64,000 nucleotides of DNA, from the NCBI RefSeq assembly GCF_014764715.1, contig NZ_JACXXE010000009.1, positions 1 through 64,000 on the forward strand. Direction: 5' to 3'. Positions within the stretch are counted from its first letter, which is position 1. Each line of letters opens with the position of its first letter. The DNA is from Bacillus crepusculi (GTDB taxonomy: Bacteria; Bacillota; Bacilli; Bacillales; Bacillaceae). Under the pieces are notes generated by a model. The model was not told where the DNA came from. It did no database searches and was given only the letters and a program-made list of their open reading frames with translations. Both the position numbers and the translations under genes were made by a program. Positions 8,485 through 17,052 of this stretch are shown piece after piece.

Positions 8485-11388
8485 ATGAAACGTATTTTAT
8501 CCATTCGAATGATCTGTTGTTTGGTTTTGGTGATTTTTAGTCTGCAATCCTTAATGCCTGGCATGATGGCAAAAGAGCAGGTCAGGGCGTCTGAGAAGAA
8601 GGAAACTGTATGGAAACAAATGAAGCCAATGAAGATCAAGAAAGCCCGTCAGCTGATAGGAGAGATGGTGACGGTGAGCGGAATTGTGACAGCAGATCAA
8701 TCCGCTATAGGTAATGGAAAACTGTCCACATACATTCAAGACAAATCAGCTGGAATCAATATTTATTCAGGACAGCCCAATAACTTCGCAGAACTAAAAG
8801 CTGGTATGAAGGTGACAGTAACTGGTAAGATCACATCTTATAAAGGACTGATCGAAATTGTGCCAGATCAAGATCGTCTAAAGATAGATGCTGTGAATCA
8901 AACCTTGCCAAAGCCAAAGCAAGTCTCCATAAAACAACTAGAAACGGATCAGGCACGTAAACATGAAGGAAGACTAGTGAAGGTAAAAGGCTACGTGGAA
9001 TCAAAGCCGGACCAGTCTGCTGGTGGTGGATACAATGTGGTCATCATAGATAAAAAATATCACAGTACCATCCTTAGAGTGATGGTCGATACAAATGCTA
9101 TTGATCAAGTGAAGACAGGGAAATGGTATGAGTTTACAGGGGTGTTAAGCAGGTACGATACGCTCCAAGTGCTTCCAAGGCACAAGGATGATGTCAAACT
9201 GCTGAAACGACAGCCAAAGCCGCCGAAAATCAAGAAAGAATATCAAGCAACGGTTGACCGGGTAGTGGATGGAGATACGATTCATTTAAAGAAGCCTGTT
9301 CTAGGTACAACCAAAGTGCGCTTTGTCAATATGGACACGCCGGAAACGTACCATAAGCCAAAAAATGAATTAGATCAAAACCAACTGCGCTTTGGACAGC
9401 AAGCGACGGACTACTTAAAATCGCTTCTTTCAAGCGGTGATAAAGTCACATTAAAAATTGGTCCTGAAGCGAAGGATGGCTATGGACGCCTTTTAGCTCA
9501 AGTGAAAACCAAACAAGGGGTCAATACGAATTTAGAGCTTGTGAAAAAAGGATATGCCTCTACTTACTTCATCTGGCCAGTTGGAGATGAAAAAGACTAT
9601 CATACATTCCAACAGGCAGTGAAAGAGGCGAAGGAAAAAGGGCTGGGCATTTGGAACGAGGCAGATCCTCTCCTGGAACAGCCGTTTGAATTTAGAGCAC
9701 GTGAACAGAAAAAGGGACTCACGCGTTATGTCGGTGATTCATCTGCGAAAACGTACGTATCCCCTGAAAATTGGAAAGACATAGACGTAGAGAAACGTGT
9801 CTTTTTTGCTTCAAAAGAAGAAGCAGAGCAGGCTGGATATGCGCCGGCAGAGGACTCCAGCGAAGTCCCATTAACGATTTTAAGCATGAATGATTTACAT
9901 GGTAAAATTGATCAAGAATACGAGCTGGATCTAAAAGGTGATGGCAGTAAAGGAATGTACGGAAGAATGGATTATGTGGCGGCTTATATGAAACAAAAAC
10001 AAGCAGCACACAAAAATACGATCACAGTTCATGCAGGGGATATGATTGGCGGAAGCTCTCCGGTATCTTCTCTTTTGCAAGATGAACCAACCGTTGAACT
10101 CATGGAGAACATTGGCTTTGATGTTGGCACGGTCGGCAATCATGAATTTGATGAAGGGGTAGACGAGCTATTACGTATCTTAAATGGCGGAGATCATCCT
10201 AAAGGCACAAAGGGATATGACGGACAGAACTTTCCGCTCGTTTGTGCAAACTGTGAGTACAAGGATACTGGCAAACCGCTTCTGCCTGCCTATGAAATCA
10301 AAAATGTCGAAGGAATCCCTGTGGCATTTATCGGTGTTGTGACGAAGTCAGCCGCAGGAATGGTCATGCCAGAAGGGATTAAAGACATTCAGTTTACAGA
10401 TGAAGTGAAAGCTGTCAATGAAGCAACGAAGGAGCTCAAGCAAAAAGGGGTCAAAGCCATTGCCGTCCTAGCTCATATGACAGCCTCTCAAAATGGCGAT
10501 ACCATTACTGGGGAGAGTGCGAAGCTTGCCAAAGAAGGTGATGACGAAATTGATGTCATTTTTGCAGGACATAATCACGAAGTGGTCAATGGAGAAGTCA
10601 ATGGGAAACTAATCGTTCAAGCCTTTGAATATGGGAAAGCCATTGGCGAAGTGAATGTCACACTTGACCGGAAAACGAAGGACATGGTGAAAAAGAGTGC
10701 CAATATCCAGTATGTAGACCAATCTGGTATTGAAAAGGACAAGGAAGCAGCCGATATTTTAGCTCATTACGGCAAAGAGGTTGAGCCGATCATTAGTGAG
10801 GTTGTTGGAGAAGCCGGCATAAAAATGGAAGGCGGCTATTCAAATGATGGAGATACTCCGCTTGGTAACCTCATTGCTGATGGCATGAAATACTCAATGA
10901 AAAGTGACTTTGCCATGATGAATGGCGGTGGCATCAGGCAAAGCCTCGAAAAAGGACCGATTACCTGGGGTGATCTCTTTAATATTCAGCCATTTGGCAA
11001 TGTACTGGTCAAACTGGAGATTAAGGGGAAGGACTTGGTTGATATCATAGAAGCACAAATTTCTCCTCAATTTGGACCAGATTATAGTATTTCGGGCTTT
11101 TCATATTCCTATGATCCGTTAACATATAAAGTAGTCGACTTGAAGCTGCCTGATGGTTCAGCCGTTGATTTCGATCACACATATACACTGACGGTGAATA
11201 ACTTTATGGCAACTGCAACTGGAAGTAAATATGCACCGATAGGCAGGTTGGGGAAAAATCCTGAAACGGGTCCTGAAGATTTAGAAGCAACTGTCGCTTT
11301 TGTGAAGAGCTTTAAGGGAGCCTCCATTGTGTATCAAAAAGAGGGACGAATTCAAAAAGCAAAACAAGAAGAAAAAGCAGCAAGCTGA
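8485..11388 (+). CDS. yhcR: Secreted nuclease / 5'-nucleotidase YhcR, without sorting signal
   Basis: A 967-residue secreted enzyme. Order: signal peptide (1-29), two OB-fold-like nucleic-acid-binding domains (about 45-240), thermonuclease domain (250-392) with VDGDT, VRFVNMDTPE (Arg279, Glu287) and GYGR (Arg335), metallophosphatase (about 462-700) with NDLHG, AGD, GNHEFD and AGHNHE, and a 5'-nucleotidase C-terminal domain (about 770-940). It should degrade extracellular DNA/RNA and dephosphorylate nucleotides. B. subtilis YhcR is about 250 residues longer and ends in an LPDTS-type sorting signal; here the chain ends in a charged tail with neither motif nor membrane segment. The sortase gene follows by 33 bases. 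Confidence 0.9.
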   Translation: MKRILSIRMICCLVLVIFSLQSLMPGMMAKEQVRASEKKETVWKQMKPMKIKKARQLIGEMVTVSGIVTADQSAIGNGKLSTYIQDKSAGINIYSGQPNNFAELKAGMKVTVTGKITSYKGLIEIVPDQDRLKIDAVNQTLPKPKQVSIKQLETDQARKHEGRLVKVKGYVESKPDQSAGGGYNVVIIDKKYHSTILRVMVDTNAIDQVKTGKWYEFTGVLSRYDTLQVLPRHKDDVKLLKRQPKPPKIKKEYQATVDRVVDGDTIHLKKPVLGTTKVRFVNMDTPETYHKPKNELDQNQLRFGQQATDYLKSLLSSGDKVTLKIGPEAKDGYGRLLAQVKTKQGVNTNLELVKKGYASTYFIWPVGDEKDYHTFQQAVKEAKEKGLGIWNEADPLLEQPFEFRAREQKKGLTRYVGDSSAKTYVSPENWKDIDVEKRVFFASKEEAEQAGYAPAEDSSEVPLTILSMNDLHGKIDQEYELDLKGDGSKGMYGRMDYVAAYMKQKQAAHKNTITVHAGDMIGGSSPVSSLLQDEPTVELMENIGFDVGTVGNHEFDEGVDELLRILNGGDHPKGTKGYDGQNFPLVCANCEYKDTGKPLLPAYEIKNVEGIPVAFIGVVTKSAAGMVMPEGIKDIQFTDEVKAVNEATKELKQKGVKAIAVLAHMTASQNGDTITGESAKLAKEGDDEIDVIFAGHNHEVVNGEVNGKLIVQAFEYGKAIGEVNVTLDRKTKDMVKKSANIQYVDQSGIEKDKEAADILAHYGKEVEPIISEVVGEAGIKMEGGYSNDGDTPLGNLIADGMKYSMKSDFAMMNGGGIRQSLEKGPITWGDLFNIQPFGNVLVKLEIKGKDLVDIIEAQISPQFGPDYSISGFSYSYDPLTYKVVDLKLPDGSAVDFDHTYTLTVNNFMATATGSKYAPIGRLGKNPETGPEDLEATVAFVKSFKGASIVYQKEGRIQKAKQEEKAAS

Positions 11389-11421
11389 AGGCGTATCATC
11401 TAAGAATAAAGGAGTTTAAGC

Positions 11422-11988
11422 ATGAAAAAGTGGCTTGCACTGACTGTGATGACAGCAGGGATTGTTCTGCTCGGCTGGGGAATTTGGCAAATCGCCTCTA
11501 CTCACCTTCAAACAGCTCAATCATTAGAGGAAGCGAAGAAGGCCGTAGCGGCCGATCAAGGGAGCTCAAAAAAGCAGTTTGCTCCTGAAATGGGGAAAGC
11601 CGCTGGCATCCTGACGATTCCGAAATTAAAAGCAGACCTGCCCATTGTCGAGGGGACAGATGCGGATGATCTTGCCAAAGGAGTCGGGCATTATAAAGGC
11701 AGTTATTACCCTGATCAGAATGGACAAATCGTTCTGTCAGGCCACCGGGATACGGTGTTTCGCCGGACAGGGGAGCTAGATATTGGAGATCAGCTGAAAA
11801 TCACTGTGCCATATGGTGAGTTTGTTTATGAAATCACACATACGAAAATTGTCGATCAACATGATACATCCATTATTACTTTGCAGAATGAAAAGGAAGA
11901 GCTTGTCCTAACCACATGCTATCCTTTTCATTTCGTCGGCAATGCGCCAGAGCGGTATATTATTTATGCAAAAAGAGCGTCTGAATAA
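11422..11988 (+). CDS. yhcS: Class D sortase YhcS (SrtD)
   Basis: A 188-residue membrane transpeptidase that should attach LPXTG-like proteins to peptidoglycan. It has an N-terminal anchor (about 5-25), catalytic His108 in LSGHRDT, Cys166 in LVLTTCYP and Arg178 in PERYIIYA, all as expected. The ATG has AAAGGAG upstream and the gene is probably cotranscribed with yhcR. Its usual substrate in B. subtilis is YhcR, which here has no sorting signal, so the local substrate is unclear. Confidence 0.92.
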   Translation: MKKWLALTVMTAGIVLLGWGIWQIASTHLQTAQSLEEAKKAVAADQGSSKKQFAPEMGKAAGILTIPKLKADLPIVEGTDADDLAKGVGHYKGSYYPDQNGQIVLSGHRDTVFRRTGELDIGDQLKITVPYGEFVYEITHTKIVDQHDTSIITLQNEKEELVLTTCYPFHFVGNAPERYIIYAKRASE

Positions 11989-11991
11989 AGA

Positions 11992-12026
11992 AAAAGAGCC
12001 TGCATTTGATCAGCAGGCTCTTTTCT
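11992..12026. terminator. Convergent terminator, yhcS/yhcT
   Basis: A perfect 12-bp stem, AAAAGAGCCTGC/GCAGGCTCTTTT, with a 9-base loop. Confidence 0.9.
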
Positions 12027-12934
12027 TAATGGATGATTTGACTCATCAGCTGGGCCATATCAGGTGGTAGAGGTGCTTCTATGATCAGATGCTCACCTGT
12101 AAAAGGATGTTTCATATCTACTTGTTTGGCATGAAGGGCGCATCTGTTGATGTGATCACGAACACCGCCATATAATGTATCCCCAGCTAAAGGATGTCCG
12201 AGACTGCTGAGGTGGACACGAATTTGATGCGTTCTCCCAGTCTCTAACTGCAATTTAACGGCTGTCATTTGCAGGCGTTTATTCATGTCGGTGACCCGAA
12301 AATGAGTCACAGCACTTTGCCCCGTAGGAGAGATTCTCCGTCTGACTGCATGGTGCTTGTCGCGGCCGATTGCCGCATTGATGGTCCCTTTCTTTTTCTT
12401 GAACAGTCCTTCTGCGATGGCGATGTATGTTCTGGTAATTGTTTTTTTAGAAAGCATTTGATCAAGGACAGCATGAGCTAACCTGTGCTTTGCAAAAATG
12501 ACGGTGCCGCTAGTGTCTTGATCAAGCCTGTGGATATGTCTTACCCGCTTTTCCTCTCCATTTGCTTGAAAATGGAAGGCAACAAGGTTGGCCAGTGTGC
12601 CCGTTTGTCCTTTTTCATTTGGATGCGTCGGCCGCCCAGCGGGCTTTTGCACAATCAATAAGTGCTCGTCCTCAAAGAGCACCTCTAATTCGCCATATTC
12701 TGGCGTCACATCACTTTCTTCTGTTTCAAATAAGTCGATGATGATCTGATCGCCTGAACTGACTTTTGCCGCGTGGTGGGCAGGCTTTTGATTTAAGCGT
12801 ATTTTATGCTGCTCCATCCAATCATGGATGATCGGTTTAGAGGCAGACACTTCGGTTTTTAAAAAGTGACTCAATGAAGTGCCGTGCTGCTGCTCACCTA
12901 CTTTTAGTGAGAGCGTATGTCCTTTTATGATCAT
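12026..12934 (-). CDS. yhcT: RluA-family pseudouridine synthase YhcT
   Basis: A 302-residue RNA pseudouridine synthase. An S4-like N-terminal part (about 10-75) leads into the catalytic domain with HRLDQDTSG; Asp138 is the nucleophile. GRTHQIRVHLSSLGHPLAGD is the conserved C-terminal motif. The target uridine is not evident. Length equals the B. subtilis protein as I recall it. It is divergent from yhcU. Confidence 0.92.
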   Translation of the reverse strand: MIIKGHTLSLKVGEQQHGTSLSHFLKTEVSASKPIIHDWMEQHKIRLNQKPAHHAAKVSSGDQIIIDLFETEESDVTPEYGELEVLFEDEHLLIVQKPAGRPTHPNEKGQTGTLANLVAFHFQANGEEKRVRHIHRLDQDTSGTVIFAKHRLAHAVLDQMLSKKTITRTYIAIAEGLFKKKKGTINAAIGRDKHHAVRRRISPTGQSAVTHFRVTDMNKRLQMTAVKLQLETGRTHQIRVHLSSLGHPLAGDTLYGGVRDHINRCALHAKQVDMKHPFTGEHLIIEAPLPPDMAQLMSQIIH

Positions 12935-13043
12935 GATATCCGTTCCTCTCTTTGGGTATATATAGGAAACACTTACCTTGGCGAACGCCTTTTTTTCTGT
13001 GCTATTCTGAATGAAGAAATAACGACAGAGAGGTAGATGTCAC

Positions 13044-13394
13044 GTGAGATTAATGAAAGCTGCTACAGACCTACAGGAGCAGGCAATTGAAGAAATTTCA
13101 AAGGATGTGAAAGAACTTTTATCCCATGCTGTCAATGGAGAGCAGCAGGAAGCGCGTCAAAAACAGCGTCCGCTTACATTCATTGATGGGGTTTATAACG
13201 GGACGATGGATGATGCTTTTCGTATTTTATCGGGCCTTCAGCTATTACATACCATTATTTTAAAACCTAAACGTCATGTAACAAAACAAGATCGTGAGTT
13301 ATTTGAGCGGAACCGTGAGCAGGTCAATGCGTGCGGCTTTTCTTTTCCGTTTGACTTAGACGATTTTGTGAACCGGCACCTTCAAAATGCGTAA
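13044..13394 (+). CDS. yhcU: Uncharacterised protein YhcU
   Basis: A 116-residue soluble, mainly helical protein with a cluster LTFIDGVYNGTMDDAFRILSGLQLLHTI and a charged C-terminus. Function is unknown. The GTG at 13044 has AGAGAGG ten bases upstream; an ATG three codons on is the alternative start. Identification rests on position between yhcT and yhcW and on length. No terminator follows directly; a possible RNA gene does. Confidence 0.75.
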   Translation: MRLMKAATDLQEQAIEEISKDVKELLSHAVNGEQQEARQKQRPLTFIDGVYNGTMDDAFRILSGLQLLHTIILKPKRHVTKQDRELFERNREQVNACGFSFPFDLDDFVNRHLQNA

Positions 13395-13400
13395 AAGATG

Positions 13401-13596
13401 GTGTGAACTTCCTTGTTAACTTACAAGGTGGTCGCACATACTATTTTTAAGGGAACGGAGAAACCTTTAAGATCTGTAATACCAAACCCGCTCTTTTTCA
13501 ACATTAGCCTAATTCTCCACGAATCGGAGCGCTTGGACCTCTTGCAGAATGAATCGAACACGAATGGAGCCTGACAAAACGGTGCAGGCTCCTTTT
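13401..13596 (+). ncRNA. Candidate structured RNA or leader between yhcU and yhcW
   Basis: This stretch has stops in all forward frames and several helices. GTGTGA/TCGCAC encloses a perfect CCTTGT/ACAAGG hairpin (13401-13436). GGAGAA (about 13457) can pair with TTCTCC (13513-13518), which can instead pair with GGAG (13526-13529). It ends in a terminator, GGAGCCTG/CAGGCTCC then TTTT (13566-13596). I match it to no known riboswitch or RNA. B. subtilis has yhcV here, and no trace of it is visible. Confidence 0.35.
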
Positions 13597-13705
13597 ATAC
13601 ATAATCATTTTAGCAGACATTCATCTTTGAAAGTCAATTTTATTCACGATATGATAGCATGGAGAGTAGATGTTTAAGACTTTCGTAAAAAAAGGAGTGG
13701 CCTCG

Positions 13706-14371
13706 TTGGTAAAGGCAATTATATTTGATTTTGACGGATTAATTTTAGATACAGAAACGCATGAATATGAGGTTTTACAGGAAATATTTGCGGAGCATGA
13801 ATCAGAGCTGCCTCTTTCAGTATGGGGCAATGTCATTGGGACGCAGGCAGGCTTTAAGCCATTTGAATATTTGGAAAAGCAGATAGGAAAGACGCTCGAT
13901 CATGAGGCGCTCACAGCTGACCGGCGTTCCCGTTTTCAAAAGAGAATGAAGGATGAATCAGCAAGACCTGGTGTAGAAGCTTATTTAGAAGCAGCAAAGG
14001 AGCTCGGGATCAAGATAGGGCTTGCTTCCAGCTCAGACTATAAATGGGTGTCTGACCACCTGAAGCAGATTGGTCTTTTCGATTACTTTGAATGTATCCG
14101 CACGTCCGATGATGTCGAAGAAGTCAAACCAAATCCAGAGCTCTATTTGCAAACCGCACGCTGCTTAGGTGTAGAGCCGAAAGATTGCGTGGCATTTGAG
14201 GATTCTGTGAATGGGCTAGTTGCTGCCAAACGGGCAGGCATGAAATGCGTTATCGTCCCAAACAAAGTGACGAGCACGCTGCAATTTGAAGAATATGATG
14301 TCAGATTAGAATCCATGGCTGAAATCGAATTGCTCCAGCTATTCCATCAGCTTGAAAAAGAGGATCAGTAA
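13706..14371 (+). CDS. yhcW: HAD-family phosphatase YhcW
   Basis: A 221-residue HAD-superfamily phosphatase, beta-phosphoglucomutase-like subgroup. Motif I DFDGLILDTE starts near residue 6, motif II is ASSSDYKW and motif III/IV KPNPELY...FEDSVNG. The substrate is unknown. The TTG at 13706 was chosen because AAAGGAG stands eight bases upstream and the protein then begins directly at the catalytic strand; an in-frame ATG at 13670 lacks an SD. yhcX follows after 15 bases, so the two are likely cotranscribed. Confidence 0.88.
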   Translation: MVKAIIFDFDGLILDTETHEYEVLQEIFAEHESELPLSVWGNVIGTQAGFKPFEYLEKQIGKTLDHEALTADRRSRFQKRMKDESARPGVEAYLEAAKELGIKIGLASSSDYKWVSDHLKQIGLFDYFECIRTSDDVEEVKPNPELYLQTARCLGVEPKDCVAFEDSVNGLVAAKRAGMKCVIVPNKVTSTLQFEEYDVRLESMAEIELLQLFHQLEKEDQ

Positions 14372-14386
14372 GGGGGCAAAGACATC

Positions 14387-15925
14387 ATGGCAGAAAAACT
14401 AGATTTAACGCGTTTTGAAAAAAGAATGGTGATCCGTAATATTAGGGAAGAAGATATTGATCGTATCATTGCGTTGCAAGAGGTATGCTTTCCGGGGATG
14501 GACCCTTGGAAACGAGAGCACCTTGAAAGCCATCTCGAGCATTTCCCAGAAGGACAGTTTTGTGCGGAATTTGAAGGAGAAATCATTGGCTCTTGTTCAA
14601 GTTTATTAATTAACTTTGATGAATACGATGACAGGCACACTTGGCAGGACATTACAGATGATGGCTACATTACAAACCATAACCCAGATGGTATGAATAT
14701 GTATGGAATTGAAGTGATGGTAAGTCCTGAGTACCGCCGCATGAAAATAGGTCATCGTTTGTATGAAGCTAGAAAAGACCTAGCGAGAAGATTAAATTTA
14801 AAAAGCATCATCATTGGCGGACGCATCCCGAATTATCATAAATATCAAGATGAAATGACGCCACGCCAATATGTTGAGCAGGTCATGCTGCACCAAATTT
14901 ATGATCCAGTTTTATCCTTTCAGCTGTTAAATGAATTTAGTCTCATGCGGATCAACCCGAATTACTTGCCGGATGATAAAGCGTCTAGCACGTATGCAAC
15001 ATTAATGGAATGGAACAATGTTGATTATCGCCCGCAATCGAAAAGATATTATAAATCGGCCTTCCCCGTTCGAATTTGTGTGATTCAATATGCGATGAAG
15101 CAAATTCATTCCTTTGAGGAATTTATGAATCAGGTGGAGTATTACGTTGATGTTGCATCAGATGCGTCAGCTGACTTTGCTGTTTTCCCAGAAATTTTCA
15201 CGACACAGCTCATGTCTTATTTAGAAGAGCGATCGCCAAGTCTTGCAGTACAACGAATCACAGAATATACCGAGGACTACATTAATTTGTTTACAGATCT
15301 CTCTGTGAAGTACAACATTAATATTATCGGCGGGTCCCACTTTGTTGAAGAGGAAGGGAAAATCTACAATATCGCCTATTTATTTAGACGTGATGGAACG
15401 ATTGAAAAACAATATAAGCTTCACATCACACCGAATGAAAGAAAATGGTGGGGAATTTCAAGCGGTGATCAAGTCCGTGTGTTTGATACAGACTGCGGCA
15501 AAATTGCGATCCAAATCTGCTACGATATTGAATTTCCTGAGCTTGCCCGGATCGCGGCTGACAAAGGAGCGAAAATTATTTTTACTCCGTTCTGTACAGA
15601 AGACCGCCAAGGCTATTTAAGAGTGCGGTACTGTGCACAGGCTAGAGCGGTTGAAAATCAGATTTATACCGTCATCTCCGGAACAGTGGGGAATCTACCG
15701 CAAACCGAAAATATGGATGTCCAATATGCACAGTCGGCTATTTTTGCCCCATCTGACTTTGAATTTGCAAGAGATGGGATTGTAGGAGAGTGTAATCCAA
15801 ATATTGAAATGGTTGTCGTCGGTGATGTCGATTTAGAAATATTAAGAAGGCAGCGTCAAGATGGCACGGTACGCCAGCTAAAGGACCGAAGAAGAGACGT
15901 GTATCATATTGAATATAAGAAATAA
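14387..15925 (+). CDS. yhcX: GNAT acetyltransferase-nitrilase fusion YhcX
   Basis: A 512-residue two-domain protein: N-terminal GNAT acetyltransferase (about 14-190, acetyl-CoA loop near VMVSPEYRRMKIGHRL) and C-terminal carbon-nitrogen hydrolase (about 226-490). The hydrolase triad is complete: Glu269 in FPEIF, Lys344 in YKLHITPNE and Cys378 in IQICYDIEFPE. It should hydrolyse an amide or nitrile; the substrate is unknown. SD AAGGGGGC. B. subtilis has the same fusion. Confidence 0.9.
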   Translation: MAEKLDLTRFEKRMVIRNIREEDIDRIIALQEVCFPGMDPWKREHLESHLEHFPEGQFCAEFEGEIIGSCSSLLINFDEYDDRHTWQDITDDGYITNHNPDGMNMYGIEVMVSPEYRRMKIGHRLYEARKDLARRLNLKSIIIGGRIPNYHKYQDEMTPRQYVEQVMLHQIYDPVLSFQLLNEFSLMRINPNYLPDDKASSTYATLMEWNNVDYRPQSKRYYKSAFPVRICVIQYAMKQIHSFEEFMNQVEYYVDVASDASADFAVFPEIFTTQLMSYLEERSPSLAVQRITEYTEDYINLFTDLSVKYNINIIGGSHFVEEEGKIYNIAYLFRRDGTIEKQYKLHITPNERKWWGISSGDQVRVFDTDCGKIAIQICYDIEFPELARIAADKGAKIIFTPFCTEDRQGYLRVRYCAQARAVENQIYTVISGTVGNLPQTENMDVQYAQSAIFAPSDFEFARDGIVGECNPNIEMVVVGDVDLEILRRQRQDGTVRQLKDRRRDVYHIEYKK

Positions 15926-15930
15926 CCAAA

Positions 15931-15966
15931 ACAAGCGCCCCGTTATGATAGGAGGCGCTTGTCTTT
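15931..15966. terminator. Convergent terminator after yhcX
   Basis: ACAAGCGCC (15931-15939) pairs perfectly with GGCGCTTGT (15954-15962), followed by CTTTAT. Confidence 0.8.
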
Positions 15967-15970
15967 ATGT

Positions 15971-16387
15971 TTACATTTTCTTTAATGCTGATGTAGCAAA
16001 GTGAGCAAAGCTTTTGGCAGCTAAAAATGGAACACCTGATTTGACGAGAGATTGATAAATCGTTTGATCTACCTGCTTCCATGTAAGAGTCGGCTCTTCT
16101 AAAAGACTTTTTAAATCAGGACCTACATGTTGATTGAAAAACTGTTCAAATTGTACACGTTTTTCTTGTCCTGCAATCAATTCTAATTTTTGTAACCATT
16201 TTTCTTGTTTTTGAAAAGATTGTTCAATGTTTTGTTTAATTGTTTCTGTGGTTGAAGGAAGCTGAAAATCACTCTCTGTTGTGACCTGTTTGGTTTGAAT
16301 AGATGCAGCATCAGCTGTCTGTGTGAATGGTGAAGCGAATAAAAGGACAGTAGTGGAGAGCATCAAAGATTTTGCGATTGTTTTCAA
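15971..16387 (-). CDS. Small secreted protein of unknown function
   Basis: A 138-residue precursor with a clear signal peptide and probable cleavage after ADA-A near residue 28. The mature part is predicted helical, rich in Gln, Lys and Phe, without Cys. The TTG at 16387 has AGGAGG eight bases upstream and no ATG is available. I do not recognise it; B. subtilis has nothing here that I recall, so it may be an accessory secreted factor. Confidence 0.7.
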   Translation of the reverse strand: MKTIAKSLMLSTTVLLFASPFTQTADAASIQTKQVTTESDFQLPSTTETIKQNIEQSFQKQEKWLQKLELIAGQEKRVQFEQFFNQHVGPDLKSLLEEPTLTWKQVDQTIYQSLVKSGVPFLAAKSFAHFATSALKKM

Positions 16388-16554
16388 AATGAAAACCTCC
16401 TAGTTCATTTAGTTTGGTGTTCGAGGTTTATTATACATTTTTGTTAAAATAAGGTAATGAGTCTTGACGCTTATTTTTTCATGTGACAAAGGGATGCCGT
16501 AGCAAAAGACGAATATACTGAAATGGAGATCATGGGTTCAAAAAGGAGAGGAAT

Positions 16555-16971
16555 ATGGGGCGACAATCGAAACATTTGTATATTAATTTGCCGGTAAAGC
16601 ATGTGAAGGAATCAAGGGCTTTTTTTGAGCAGCTGGGCTTTGATTTCCAGCAGGAGTTGACAAATGATAGGGCCGCTTGTTTGGTCATCGACGACACGAT
16701 CACCGTCATGCTGTTATCTCTTCAGCATTTTCAATCCATTTCAGAGAAGCAACTCGTGGATGCAAAAGAGGCATCTGAGGTGATTATCTCCATGCGAGTC
16801 GATTCAAGAGAAGAGGTAGATGAGCTAGTGGAGCAGGCAATAGCAGCAGGTGGTTCGCCGTTTAAGGAAAAGCAGGATCATGAGTTCATGTATGGATGGA
16901 GCTTTCAGGATCTTGATGGTCATTTGTGGGAAGTGTTCTATATGGATGAGGAGAGAAGCGGCCTTTCATAA
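16555..16971 (+). CDS. VOC (glyoxalase/bleomycin-resistance) family protein
   Basis: A 138-residue protein with the VOC fold: HLYINLPVKHVKESRAFFEQLGFDF at the start, and GWSFQDLDGHLWEVFYMDE with the usual GH-W-E ending. Such proteins are metal-dependent lyases, dioxygenases or drug binders; the function here cannot be set. SD AAAAGGAGAGG. The stop codon lies in a hairpin terminator. Confidence 0.8.
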   Translation: MGRQSKHLYINLPVKHVKESRAFFEQLGFDFQQELTNDRAACLVIDDTITVMLLSLQHFQSISEKQLVDAKEASEVIISMRVDSREEVDELVEQAIAAGGSPFKEKQDHEFMYGWSFQDLDGHLWEVFYMDEERSGLS

Positions 16972-16987
16972 GGGTGCTTCTTTTTTA
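16953..16987 (+). terminator. VOC gene terminator overlapping its stop codon
   Basis: GAAGC...GCTTC with an inner CCTT/AAGG stem and a TTTTTT tail. Confidence 0.7.
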
Positions 16988-17052
16988 TTGTTTATCAGTG
17001 GTATGATAATGAGGAAGCGAAGGTAATTCATCTAGAGAAAAGTAGGTGCAGC

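Noticed and set aside
13401..13596. A remnant of yhcV
   Set aside because: All forward frames are stop-rich and no CBS-domain motif can be seen.
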